Source: Monosporascus cannonballus
Taxonomy: Eukaryota; Ascomycota; Sordariomycetes; Xylariales
DNA length: 64,000 nt
NCBI GenBank assembly: GCA_004154925.1
Contig: QJNS01000235.1
Span: forward strand, 7,429-71,428
Reading direction: 5' to 3'
Numbering within the stretch: position 1 is the stretch's first letter; every line of letters starts with the position of its first letter. The translations under genes were made by a program, and so were the position numbers. The notes under the pieces were generated by a model. The model saw only the letters and a list, made by a program, of their open reading frames with translations, was not told the origin of the DNA and did no database searches. Shown piece by piece: positions 38,501-48,935 of this stretch.

Positions 38501-38528
38501 CGGTATTATTAAATAAAAGTTTATAACG

Positions 38529-38919
38529 TATAACGGCTAAGCAATTTAACTAATTATTAAACCTTAAGTTGACGGGTTTATATTAGCAAAAATATTATGG
38601 AAATTTAAGTAATAAATATAATAATATATTATGTTTCGTAATGCTAAAGGTATTTTAAATAACGATATTATAATGCAAATATTTGGTATTAATAAGTATT
38701 ACAAATTAAAGCTATTTAGATTATGAAAATAATAAATATCTTTATATTTAATTTTTTTATCCTGTCGAGCCCGGCTTTAGAGGTTTTACGATCGATTTTG
38801 TCGAGCCCGGCTCTAGAGGCTTTACGATCGATCCTGTCGAGCCATCACGTGATTCGACCCACATGGCTTAGTCACCGTTGCGACCGTTTTCTGAGGCCGC
38901 AGCCCGTTAGGTCATAACA
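38529..38919 (-). repeat. 5' LTR of chromovirus C2
   Basis: 391 bp. The last about 160 bp are unmutated and show a 36-bp tandem repeat, TGTCGAGCCCGGCT..GATCGAT, starting at 38763 and 38799 with a third partial unit at 38835. It ends GTCATAACA at 38919. Confidence 0.88.
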
Positions 38920-38924
38920 TAAAC

Positions 38925-40005
38925 TTGACACGGGGTTTCATCACTTGTCCACGGAGAGAATCTGTAGCAAGTGGCCTGCGTACGGTGTCGTAATCAGTAC
39001 TGCCAGACAACTGCCTTGGATTAACGTATAGCAGGACCACCTGGACCTGACTGACTCCGTGTGGCGCTCCAATACTTTGGCTAGGATGTTTGTCAATACA
39101 CGGCTTGGTCTCATAGCCTCCGCTTGAAGGCATATAAGGGGTCAGACTTGAAGAGGCCTGTAAGGCCTTGAATTCCGGGGCATTTCGGTTCCTGTGGTCC
39201 AGATTCGTGTGATCCTGGTGAACGCTAGTATTTCGAGTTAGCTTCCTCATGCCACTACCACAAGAGTGGTTTAGGGGAGCAGCGGATCCCGAACAGCCGT
39301 GTTAGTGTGGGACTGATTCCATATACATATATATGCTACGAGCAGCAAACAGACCATGCCATCAGCAAGAAAATGCTAGGCAGATAGTCTGTTAAGTCTC
39401 ATTCTACTATTTACAGTTCCATATTACGCTTAATTTACGTGATGCTGGGGAAAGCGGGCCAGGAGCAAGTTTCTTCTTGTCACGTTAACTGATGTTATGT
39501 ACCCAGGTACTATCGATGAGTAACACTAGGATTGTCTTCTGGGATATGGCATGCGGGAAAGAGGGATTGCGAATAATGGTGATTATCAGGAACAGTGGCA
39601 AGCATCAGTTGAACTTGCTAGAGTTAGAGATGTGGCAGGAGGAACTGTTCTTTGACCTAACCCAATATCGGTCTTGTCTAGAGGTCCAAGGCTAACATAT
39701 ATGTCCGGGCGTGGAAAGAAATAGTTAGGCAACTGAATGTACCTTGCGGTGATTAGGCGCGTATGCGTTGAATCACAATAGGGGAGAGTGGCCCTAGCCC
39801 TACATACTCACGTTTTTTATTTAACATTGACCTTTGTGGTCCACTCCGTCTACCTCTGTATCTCAGCACATTTAATCAATTCCTTCCTTCCACACCACGT
39901 GGACATTTCATACTTGATCACCCAGAACTCCATCATGATATAAACCGTCACACATCCTTCGTATCATTGCGAACACCTACTCGACTCGTCATCATCGTCA
40001 TCACC
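38925..40005. other. Intergenic region beside chromovirus C2
   Basis: About 1.1 kb of normal composition leading to the RNA-ligase-like gene. I see no supported gene. The frames at 38912-39250 (minus) and 39492-39695 (plus) have no family resemblance. Confidence 0.45.
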
Positions 40006-41324
40006 ATGCCTACCGAACACAATGATCAATCATCTCCCGCTAAAGCACCCAGGGTGCTGGCTCAGCTGTGCCGTATCGATGAGCTCAAGCCTGTGGCAAA
40101 CGATCCTACTGTAAATATTGCTACAGTGCTCAACGCGCCCTGTGCTGTTGCGGCAGGGTCTGTCAAGCCTGGCGACCTAGCGCTGTACATAGCTGTTGAT
40201 ACCTTTGTCCCGCACTATACCAACGGCGTCCCATTTCTCTATGATGATCGGATCAACCGCTACCATCGTCACGAGGCCGCCATGGTCGACAGATCCGGCC
40301 ATCGCGTCAAGGGCATCCGCGTCAAACCCATCATCGTCTCGGGCCACCTTTCGGCTGGCATCGTCATTGGAATCAACGCGCAGCCCAGCGTCCTCGACGG
40401 TCCTCCTCTCAACACAGAGATTGGTGTGCGTTCCAGTCTCAACAGTGAGACTGCGGAGTGCTCAACACCTTCAAGGTTCAGTGGCACGCCCGCGGAGACA
40501 TCTCCCAATACGATGTAAGTCAAATCCGCCATAGATTCCATTCATACAACGCTGACAAGGACAGGTCTCTGTCCCTGAAGCAGGCATTTGGGGGTGTAGT
40601 TGCTCCTCATCTAGTTATGCTTCCGAAAGCTTCGTCTCTCATCACCAATTTCCTCGACCTGCAACCGTGGACGCAGACGGTGGCGGGCGAGATCGTGTGG
40701 GATCGTTCTGACTTCATCCCTGACCCCACCATAAAGGACGTCAAAGGCCTGGCGGGCGTTCTGAGCAATAGCAACAGCCAAGTGAAGTATCGAGTGACCA
40801 CCCCACCTTCTGATTCCTGCATGACCGTCTACTTCCTGCGAGAAGATTCCCAGCTCGCACAGTGTCTCGCGCACCGCGAGACAAGCAGGTTGATTGAGGG
40901 GATTGGTCGTGTAGGCGTCTGCACAGATAGATTCGATTTTCAGGAAATGTTCTCCAACGTCTTCTGGGCTTCGATCATGAAGACCAACCTATCGGAGAAA
41001 CTTGCCGCCTTCAATAAGAACCTCGCCATCGAAGGGTTCTATGCTAGCCGGACTATCAGGACTGGAGGGGGCGCCCCGAAGGTCGTTCGAGACTTCTATG
41101 TCTCGGGGATCTGGAACCTCGATATGAAGGCTCGTGTGAGATTCGAAGTCGCCATGCAGAAGGCCAAGGAGTGGGGCCTGCAACTTGTCCCTGTCGTGGG
41201 TATGTCGACGCTTGCTGACATTTGTTCGGGCCGCGCGAAGGCCGCATACCAACGTCTTCAACAGAAGGATGCTCCTCTCGTGTTTAGAAGCCCAGACGAG
41301 AAGATTGTCTTCTTCCATCAGTGA
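40006..41324 (+). pseudogene. Degenerate RNA-ligase-like gene (DRB0094-type)
   Basis: A good-context ATG at 40006 opens an N-terminal region like fungal/bacterial DRB0094-type RNA ligases: LCRIDELKPVANDPTVNIAT, GDLALYIAVDTFVP, then VKGIRVKPIIVSGHLSAGIV. Near 40440-40450 the homologous frame shifts (stop TGA at 40446 in the new frame), then continues as GVLNTFKVQW and stays open to 41324. A possible intron starts at GTAAGT 40515. The later part matches the ligase core (RVGVCTDRFDF, DFYVSGIWNLD, AKEWGLQLVPVVG). The nucleotidyl-transferase signatures are missing: the Lys of the KxDG site is replaced (VTTPPSDSCMTVYF), the EG.V.K motif reads APLVFRS, and the final Lys motif is absent. Family members join RNA ends with ATP; this copy cannot. 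It is either a pseudogene or a pseudoenzyme. Confidence 0.6.
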
Positions 41325-42837
41325 GAGGGTGAGCCGTTCCTTTTTGAGGCACTTCCCGCTTCCACTCTTAGGTTGGCGTATGAATTTCGGAATCACCTAG
41401 CGGCCGAAGAATAACTACTCCTACGCCCCCTACTGTGTCGTTTACTAACCACTCGAAATGTCTCTGCTGACCAAGGAGACAGTAAGGCGGCTATCTCTCT
41501 CCTGCTCTGCTATACAGCAAGTCCGGGCATGGTCGAGGAGGGTGTTCTCGGCCACACCACCCACAAGGACTCCTAACACCACAAGTAATAGAGCCGCCGT
41601 CCTCATGGCCCACATGTCACACTTACTAAGGATCAGGTGCACAGCTCTTGAGGGTATATTGACTTATCTAAAGCTAGGAAGCGTTGATCCCACTTGTTGT
41701 GGGCGATCCACTGATATAGGGCTCCGGGAAGGAATAACAATCACCCGAAGATCCTAGTTAGGGGTGCCCTTTTCCATGACAACGGTAGATTGAGTTAACG
41801 AACAGGAAGGTCTCGAAGCTATACGACCCCTACAATATAGAGCGAATAAAGCTGATACAATAGGAACAAGCGAGGCAGGCCCGGCTGGGAAATGTCGTGT
41901 CTCGTTTAGATAGGTTCTAGCGCGGAAGTCCGTTCGGTGCGTGGATGAGTCTTAGGGAGTTGGAGTCGACGCCTGCTTTAAGAGGAAACGAAGTCAGAAG
42001 GTGGGCAAAGCATCGATGAAGTGGCGATCCAAAGCGAACATTAGTAAGAGGAGTCGATGATGGCAATTCAATGGAGATGGTTATCATTGGGCGAGGTCTT
42101 TTAGCCAGCTCATGGATACCACTGTGAGAGACGGTAAGGAACCCAAGGAGCCGCTTTTGGGGTGAAAACTTCGTTGCACTTGACCAGAGAAACAGAGGTC
42201 ATGCGGGATGAGCGAGGGGAAGCGCAAGATCCGCCATGGCAAGAACTGGTAGTGCGGCAGGGCGACACATTGTCTTTCGACGAGTGCTATTGCTACGCTT
42301 AGGGCCGCTCAAGCCGCAACTCGCACAGCCGCATAGTGAGTAGCAAGACAGAGGAAATAACGGGAAGAGGGGCACCAAGACGGCAGGTCTCAACAGAAAA
42401 GTCTGAATTTCCAGCCGTCCGTGGAACTCGCTTCTTATGACCCTTACTTGCCCGGCTGTTATCTATTCTCCCACAACCCTCTGCTCGTTCAACATTCTTG
42501 CCGGGGCTACATTTTCAAACAGCGAGGTCTCCATGGTCTCGTTCCCTTCTGCACCTGCATTACTAGACATGAATTTCAACCGCTGGGGGGATCGCTGTCC
42601 TGGCCACTGCGCCTGAAGGGTTGACGGATACGAATTTCTAGGTTATGGTCTTCAAATCGATACTGTTGAAATATTGCGTCTCTAAGTACGACGTCCCAGC
42701 TCGCCTGCCGTACCGCTCGTCAAGATGAAGATTCCCTGTACTTTTCCCAATCATTTCCTCCTTCCTTGCTTTCCGGACTATATCTTCGTAGCACATATCA
42801 TATGGGTAGTCAGTCATCAACCCTTGCACGGACATCG
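41325..42837. other. Gene-poor interval
   Basis: 1.5 kb between the RNA-ligase-like gene and the next gene. The best small frame is minus 41606-41445: MRTAALLLVVLGVLVGGVAE followed by 33 residues, which looks like a signal peptide, but nothing else supports it. No other feature seen. Confidence 0.4.
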
Positions 42838-44658
42838 TCACTCAAACTCGTCGAAGACAGGCGGCTTCTCCCGGTAATCGACCCACCGCTTCTTCCGCGC
42901 GCTCCTCACGATATGCTCCACCGTCGGCAGCGAGCCCACACTATCACTGTCATCATTATCATAGCCGTTATTGTCATCGTCGTTATCGTTCTCACCACCG
43001 GCGTCGTCCCCACCGCCGTCGCCGTCGCGGCCTCGAGTCCCAGAGATGTCTCCCGCCCCCGTCATGGTAACGTCGCCGTCATCGACGTCCCCCTGCTCCT
43101 CGGGGTGCCCGCCGTCGCCGCCTGCGCCGGCTGGTGCTCTCGTCGCCGCGGCGGACCGCAGACCCCTGAACGCCGCCTTTAACTCGTCGTGGCTGCACGC
43201 CGCTGATACGGATGCTGCCACACCATCGTCCACGCCGATCGCACGCTCCAGTTGCTTGCCCTTGTCCTCTTCCCCCGCAACGCTGATGGGGCTCAGGGCT
43301 CGGCATGATCGTCGTTGCCAGAATGGCCGCTTGGCGCGTGGCTGGTCGTCAGGGCGGGGCTCGGGCTTACGGAGGTTGCCTGCGGGGGAGGGCGGTTAGT
43401 TGTGTTCTGTGCTCTGTGGCTAAGGCGGGAAATCGGGCGGGATTAAGGGGGGAGAAGGGGAAGACTCACGTTCCTCTGTCGCGCCGATGACTATATGTGA
43501 TAGATATTTTCGTCAGCAAAAGGGCCAGATAAGAAGGGCGCTAGACGGCCGAAGGAACTCACCCCTATACGCATACCTGCCGAAAACCTGGTCGGCGTTC
43601 GTCGTGCGGTGGCGTAGCACCCTGAAGTGCGACCACGACGCGTAGCTGGCGAACGGGTACTCGCGGAAGTAGATAGGCCCATCCTCCTCGCTGCTACCTT
43701 CCGTTGCTGCGCCCATCCCCGACCCCGGCGGCCTCTCCCTCTTCTTACACAACTCCCGGTAGCACCGTATCACGTATAGCCCCTTGCGGTCCCCGTACCG
43801 AAACACGCACTCGTCGTTCTTGACGTCACCGATCCTGATCGTCCTCCTGAACGCCGCGCCGGCGTTAATGGCTTTCTTCTTCCATTTCGGTTTTTGGGAT
43901 TCATCCGCTGTGACTGGCGCTGCATCGTCGGCAGACGGCGGTGACGGGGGACGGTTGTTGTTGCTGTTGGTGGCGTTGGTAGGGCCCTGGAAGGTTGGGC
44001 GGGACATCGAAATGGGACTCCGGCCTACAGTCAAGCTGGCTGAGCGGCCGATAACGGACGGATTAGGGTCTACGCCCCTTTGGTCGCGTTCGCAGTTGAC
44101 AGGTGGTGAAGGAGACGGACATGCAGACGGTGCCGCGGCCTCGGCCACACGTGGAGACCCTGATAAGATGTCCTCGAAGCTGCGCAGTACCTTGGCGGCC
44201 CCCTCATTCTCCCCCCGGGTACTCGCCGACGGGGGCGTCAACGGCACGGCGGCAGTGTCCGGGTTCTGCCCCACCGCCACCGCCGCCACCGTCGAGTAGC
44301 GTCCCCCGCCCCCACCACTGCTGCCCAACTCAAACTCGTGACGCAGCTCGTCCAGCAGGCCGTCGAGGGCGGCGTGGAGCTCAGGCCCGACACGACGCAG
44401 CACCCCGTGGCAGGCATCGGCGTGGCGCGCTCCCAGCTCGCAAACGAAGGACCAGGGGCTCGGGTGTCGGGGGTCTATGGAGCGCAGCGCCTCGTCGCGC
44501 GCCTCCTCGAGCGGCTTCAGCTCTTCGGCCCGCAGCTTGCGGCCGATTGTCTCGCGGACGAAGGCGGCGAGAGTGGCTTCGGGCCCGAACCCGGTGTTGA
44601 GGGTAGGGCCGGCCGGTCCGGGCGTGGTGCGTGCCATGTCCCTCGTGGGGTTGGCCAT
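42838..44658 (-). CDS. Unrecognised fungal protein with acidic C-terminal tail
   Basis: Three exons on the minus strand give 552 aa: 44658-43563, a 21-nt microexon 43490-43470, and 43379-42838. Donors are GTGAGT and acceptors TAG and CAG, and the frame is continuous (YRVIGATEERNLRKPEP). The start could also be the second Met at 44637. I do not recognise the family. Residues about 25-120 are helical and charged; 125-260 are low-complexity Ser/Pro/Asn; 265-370 look conserved and compact (CVFRYGDRKGLYVIRCYREL, then GPIYFREYPFASYASWSHF and FGRYAYRV), with Cys and His residues that could bind a metal. The C-terminus is an Asp/Gly/Asn-rich tail ending in a basic-aromatic patch (RSARKKRWVDYREKPPVF). 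No signal peptide or membrane segment. High GC with strong third-position GC supports real coding. Confidence 0.7.
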
Positions 44659-46090
44659 AGATGGCCTGGATAACTATGGGGGGCGCTACCGAGGCTGAAC
44701 GCACTTGCGTTGCCGATTGGACTATTATTTCGAGGTCGAATGGCTATTAACTTAATCTCAATCGGATCCGCGCACCCATGTGATAATCGGTCCTTATACA
44801 ACACGTAAGTATACTTCTGCGTAGGTCAATCAGGTACGGTCGGGAGGGAAAGGAGTGGCATTTATATACTGCCCAACCTTCGAAGAAAGAGCAGGATACT
44901 ACCATGGTGTGGCAACTCCGGCTTAACATAGCTGCAGAGTGTCTCAAGTTTCTCCATGTCTTTTTATAAGCATTGTCATTTTCTGCAAGTAGCTACTCTT
45001 CACCATACCACCAATTGGCCACTAATTCCGTCTTGTGTGAGGACTCCCACGCCGTCTTCGACTCTCAAGGCTCTAGGTGTGCATGAGAGTCTGCCTAGCT
45101 AGGCAAGGGCCTCAGGCTAGGTAAGTTGCCAGGGGAGGGGCCAGTCGGAAGAGTCGCCGTGCATAAAGATCGACCAGGATCGTGTATGTGTGTGTGTGGC
45201 TGAGCTGCGACAGAACCAACAGCCGTCCAGTCGTCCAATCAATTTGAGAACAGGTACACCATCTGAGACGACCCATGTTGGGAGTCTCCTCAGATGGAAT
45301 GAACAGCCAGTACTCTGCAAAAGGTCTGATCCGAAGCCTCCCAAGCACCTGAAGTGTAAAAACCACCCGGGTATGGTTCCATTCTCTGATAGAGGCAACG
45401 GTGCGCCGTTTCGTGTCCGATGCCTAATGACCAGGCTCTGCTTCAGGGCGAGGAATATAGGGTCGAAGCGGGTGGGATTCACCTAGCTCAAAGACGACCA
45501 ATCTCGAGGTGTTCGAAGATCTATCTTCCACCGACGGAAGGTTATTGAAGTATCGCGCAGGCACATCCACAGATGGGTTTATGTTCACCGCCGACGTAGA
45601 TACCTGATCACAAACCGGCTTCCGAATATGCGAGGCCAAGCATACTAGGATGTAGCGGAGACGCAACCCTTGAAGTTTTATTCAACCTGAGGATTTACGC
45701 ATAATCCAGGTTACTGTCGGATATAAGAGGCATTGGTTATTATATGTATTTAAGCTAATTACGCACGCTTCCGCAGCGCGTACTACTCTAATATCCTTAA
45801 TTAATGGAACATAGATCTTCCAATTTACAATTAGCATTTCTTAAAATATTTGCTATAATATACTTAATTATTTAATATATCTGTGCGACACTTTAGAATA
45901 TAAAGATTTGCTTTATATATCACATTATACTAAGCAGCTGCTGGCAGCTGCTAACCATGCTCCCCATTTTTTAAATCTTAAACGACCTGCTTTAAACACA
46001 GAATACTGTGGGAAATTCCTGCGCATTTTTACTTGGTTTCAAGTACTCCGCTAACTGCAAGGACTTCTAACCCCTTACTCCGAGGGGCAA
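44659..46090. other. Intergenic region
   Basis: The first few hundred bases are the probable promoter of the gene at 42838-44658. A (GT)n-like tract lies near 45184-45200. The part from 45690 to 45990 is AT-rich and may be old repeat debris. No gene seen; the two overlapping minus frames at 45112-45482 have no family resemblance. Confidence 0.45.
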
Positions 46091-46170
46091 CGAGCGAGAT
46101 GGTCAGCGGTTAAGGCGGTAAACCCCGGAAATTCCACTGGAGCAATCCTCGTCGGTGAATCCGGCTCTTA
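46091..46170 (+). pseudogene. tRNA-Ser-like relic
   Basis: The stretch has the D-arm GGTTAAGGCGG, a CCACTGGAGCAATCC variable-arm-like part and a T-arm-like GTCGGTGAATCCGGC, in the order of a class II tRNA, closest to eukaryotic tRNA-Ser. The T-loop is two bases short, the anticodon arm does not pair well and the acceptor stem is imperfect, so it is not a working tRNA. It could be a tRNA pseudogene or the head of a tRNA-derived SINE. Confidence 0.45.
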
Positions 46171-46899
46171 TTAACGTTTTATTTTTCCGTTTCTCACCTC
46201 CGCATCACATACTTTTTCTGGGTGTTCTACTCTCTTCCGTACGTACTTGATTCGTAGCAGCGCGAGTAATCCTACTAGAGAAATCTGCAGTTAATGCGAA
46301 CCCGGATCTAGCCTCCAGTCCGGTTCGGAATCCAAATCTAGCCACAGCTTTTATTCTCTTTTATTGTTTTATTTCCTTTTTGGTTTTTCCCCTCCGTAGT
46401 ACACATGCATATATGTTGGTCGTTCTACTTTTCGCCGTAATTATACATACATGTCGCATGTTGGTGCATTAGAAAGTCAAATTACCGCATCTACTCTTTT
46501 CCATTTCTCTTTCTTCAACCAACCATGCGAAGAGGATTGGGCATTCGCCACGTACAAAGCCGCCATGCCATTCCTCACCAGGAGAGATTTCATGTAGCCA
46601 GTCAATCAGTTCAGGAACCACGCTGATGCCAGTCAAACATCTGCACCCCTCAGCTCGGCTCATTCTGCGCCTAAGCTGGGCCACAGCCGCTGCTCAACAA
46701 CATGCTATGTACGCATTAACTTATATGCTGCCTTATGTTTTGCTGCGCGATGGCCGGAAAAGCTGGCTGCCTGGTAATTGATGATCCTGCTGTTTGTTCC
46801 GCGGCTTCCCATAACAAACAACAATATTACCCCGTGTCCACCTAGAGTTGGCGGGAGTAGCGAAAGATCGAAGACGGGGCATCCAAAAACAGGACACTA
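46171..46899. other. Intergenic region
   Basis: T-rich sequence downstream of the tRNA-like relic. No gene, terminal repeat or RNA seen. Confidence 0.4.
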
Positions 46900-47550
46900 G
46901 GGCGAGGGAATAGGTACACGTGGGTCACCCACGAATACCCACGCTAAATTTGGGTCACCCACGGGTCACCCACGGTTTTGATGAGTGACTCGTGGGAACC
47001 TACGCAAAAAAAAAAAATTTCCCACGGATTATCTATGGAAATTTGTTCAAATAATAAAATATTTACGAATTAGTTATAAGAATATTTTTAAATTAAAATA
47101 TATTTAAAAAATTAGCGACGATAAAAGAATATATGTAATTATTAATATTTTTGTTAATATATATATTAATAAAGTACCGATATAATTGTTAATATCGTTA
47201 TCGTCGTCGTATATAAACGTAGGAAGAGATAGGTCGGTTAAAATTCCCACGAGTGACCCGTAGTGTTACGGCTTGGTCCACCGTAAGAGCTCCAGTATAT
47301 ATGCAGCTGTAAGCACCAGGATGATTGCCACAATTGCGATCATTCCACTGATCTTTTGCCCTGGTGGCGTAATGGCATGGTGCATCCATAACACGTAGGT
47401 ATTTTTGAATTCGGAAAAACTTCCATGGGTAATCCGTGGATATTTTTGCATTTGAAAAAACTCCCATGGGTGTCCCATGAGAGTTGCGCGCTACCTACGG
47501 GACCCCACGGGTCCGTGGGTAAAAGTGCATGGGTGGGTATTCCCTCGCCC
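46900..47550. mobile_element. 651-bp TA-flanked inverted-repeat element (MITE-like)
   Basis: Perfect 13-bp terminal inverted repeats, GGGCGAGGGAATA (46900-46912) and its complement (47538-47550), are flanked on both sides by TA (46898-46899 and 47551-47552), the target duplication of Tc1/mariner/pogo-type transposons. Both subterminal zones are packed with short direct and inverted copies of CCCACG/CGTGGG (46918-46995 and 47400-47535). The centre has an AT-rich RIP-like part (47040-47210) and a GC-balanced part (47270-47410). No transposase is encoded, so it would depend on another element. Confidence 0.75.
47273..47410 (-). other. Small frame with one membrane-like segment inside the inverted-repeat element
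   Basis: The minus frame reads HHAITPPGQKISG, then MIAIVAIILVLTAAYILELL, then RWTKP and stop. The hydrophobic stretch has the length and composition of a transmembrane helix. There is no clear start codon within the frame context and no homologue I know; it may be a captured gene fragment or chance. Confidence 0.25.
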
Positions 47551-48114
47551 TACAGGACTCGATCGACTTTCGTGTCTGACGGATGGCGAAGTGGGCAGCA
47601 TACTAAGAATTTTCTACCTGTCGATCACTGATCGCGATAAACTGACCAATCGGATCGTATAAAATCTATCGGATAATGTTTGGTAGGTAACGCGATAACG
47701 CGGACAACTAACAATTGTTGCTATTGCTGTTGGTTTGCCCTCCGTCGGATAATATTGCGGCTTTGGAAAATAGCTATTTAATATGAATAAGACTTTCATC
47801 CACGGCGGAGCCGCTGCTTTGCGCATTTAGCCCCAGTGGCTGCCGCTTAACCGGAGGTGTAGATTCGTCATAGAAAGCGGGCGGAAGTCGCACGGTCCAG
47901 ATGGTCTCCGTTACCCTTACCAACCGCGGACATATCCGAATGCTCCCGAAGGGCCCCCGAGAGCGATGCTCGATGGACCCCGCTTCCGTTATGCGGCGCT
48001 AAAGAAGCTGTTGCTGGCCATCAGGCACTCCTTCCAAATCTTCCTTGGCGGGAAACAAGGAGGCGCAGGAGTCAAATTTATGCGCGTGAATTGGGGAGAT
48101 AGGCGGAATAATCG
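47551..48114. other. Intergenic or debris
   Basis: No gene seen. The part above 47860 may contain further decayed sequence of the histidine-kinase relic that lies next to it on the minus strand, but no motif can be placed. Confidence 0.35.
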
Positions 48115-48935
48115 ATGGAGTTCCTAGCACCCCGGCAAGGAGCCGTAGCCCTCGATGAAACGTCCCAATCAGCGAACCGTTCGAATATTGCGGCGATCAC
48201 CATCGCCAAACCTCGTGGCTTCAAGATGCTCCATGGTGATTTCGGAAGATGACGCATGAACTGCGTCAATCGCCATCGAGGCCATCCCTTGGTTGGTCAT
48301 CGAAGACGTAAAGACCCCGATATCTATACCCTTCGGGGATCGTATGAGCGCCCCAGCGTAAAAGTGGTAGTTGGGTATAATTCGGTCTCGCATCCGTATT
48401 ATCCAACATCGCATCGGTATCATTCCATCTCGTAAATAGAGGGCTCCGAAACCGGGGTCCCGCTTGATACCAGGCACGACCAAGACAGGCTGCTGGGGGC
48501 GTGACGCCGAGTTCTCTTCTCCGGGCTCGGGTTACCCACCCATTGCCGAGCGCGTGGGGACAGAGGTAGTCAGTCCGTGGTAGGACGGCACTACATGACC
48601 ATACCTGGTCGGGAGTCTCTGGTCGAGCAATCGAGGCTCAATAAGCGGGTAGTCTCAGCGACTACATATTGATGCTCCGGATCAAACACGGATATCCAAG
48701 CACGAGTAGCGTTCAATTTGAAAGTGGCGGGCTGCGCGATAGCGGTGAGAGCGCTGCCTCGTGCACCGCTAGGAGAGCGCGGTAGGTTGGTCTGAGATGA
48801 ATCCCGACAGCGGTCGCCTTTAAGAGCATCAGGTTCATACCTGAAGCATGAAAATCGGCTAGGGAGCGAACGAAAATCCCGGGCTGCGTAATTGAACGTC
48901 TCTTTCTGAAAGACATATTCGGACGTATGTACCAT
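48115..48935 (-). pseudogene. Hybrid histidine kinase N-terminal (GAF) relic
   Basis: On the minus strand, frames broken by stops and shifts give, in the right order, pieces of the GAF-bearing N-terminus of fungal hybrid histidine kinases. These are ETFNYAARDF and YEPDALK; ALTAIAQPATFKLNATRAW and ISVFDPEHQYVVAETTRLLS (48760-48610); VVPGIKRDPGF; HFYAGALIRSPKGIDIGVF (about 48375-48320); ITMEHLEATRFGDG and RTVR, stop, LGRFIEGYGSLPG (about 48240-48130). In a live gene this region precedes HATPase and receiver domains; none follow here. At least two frameshifts and several stops show it is dead. The surrounding DNA is otherwise unremarkable. Confidence 0.68.

Larger units (their letters stand above)
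32237..38919 (-). mobile_element. Ty3/Gypsy chromovirus C2, RIP-mutated
   Basis: 6,683 bp, with LTRs 32237-32628 and 38529-38919 and a perfect 5-bp duplication TAAAC (32232-32236 and 38920-38924). LTR termini are TG..CA in the unmutated parts. The minus strand carries a mutated knuckle (about 37680-37640), an intact RT box YFDD (35489-35478) and a chromodomain (about 33350-33245). The outermost about 140 bp at each end escape RIP while the inside is heavily mutated. It is closely related to C1 in the interior, but the LTR middle differs. Confidence 0.9.

Noticed and set aside
41445..41606. Small secreted protein with signal peptide (minus)
   Set aside because: Only a hydrophobic start supports it; no orthologue, promoter or cysteine pattern that would make it convincing.
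42199..42624. Frames of 64-67 codons upstream of the microexon gene
   Set aside because: Overlapping on both strands without domain or splice support.
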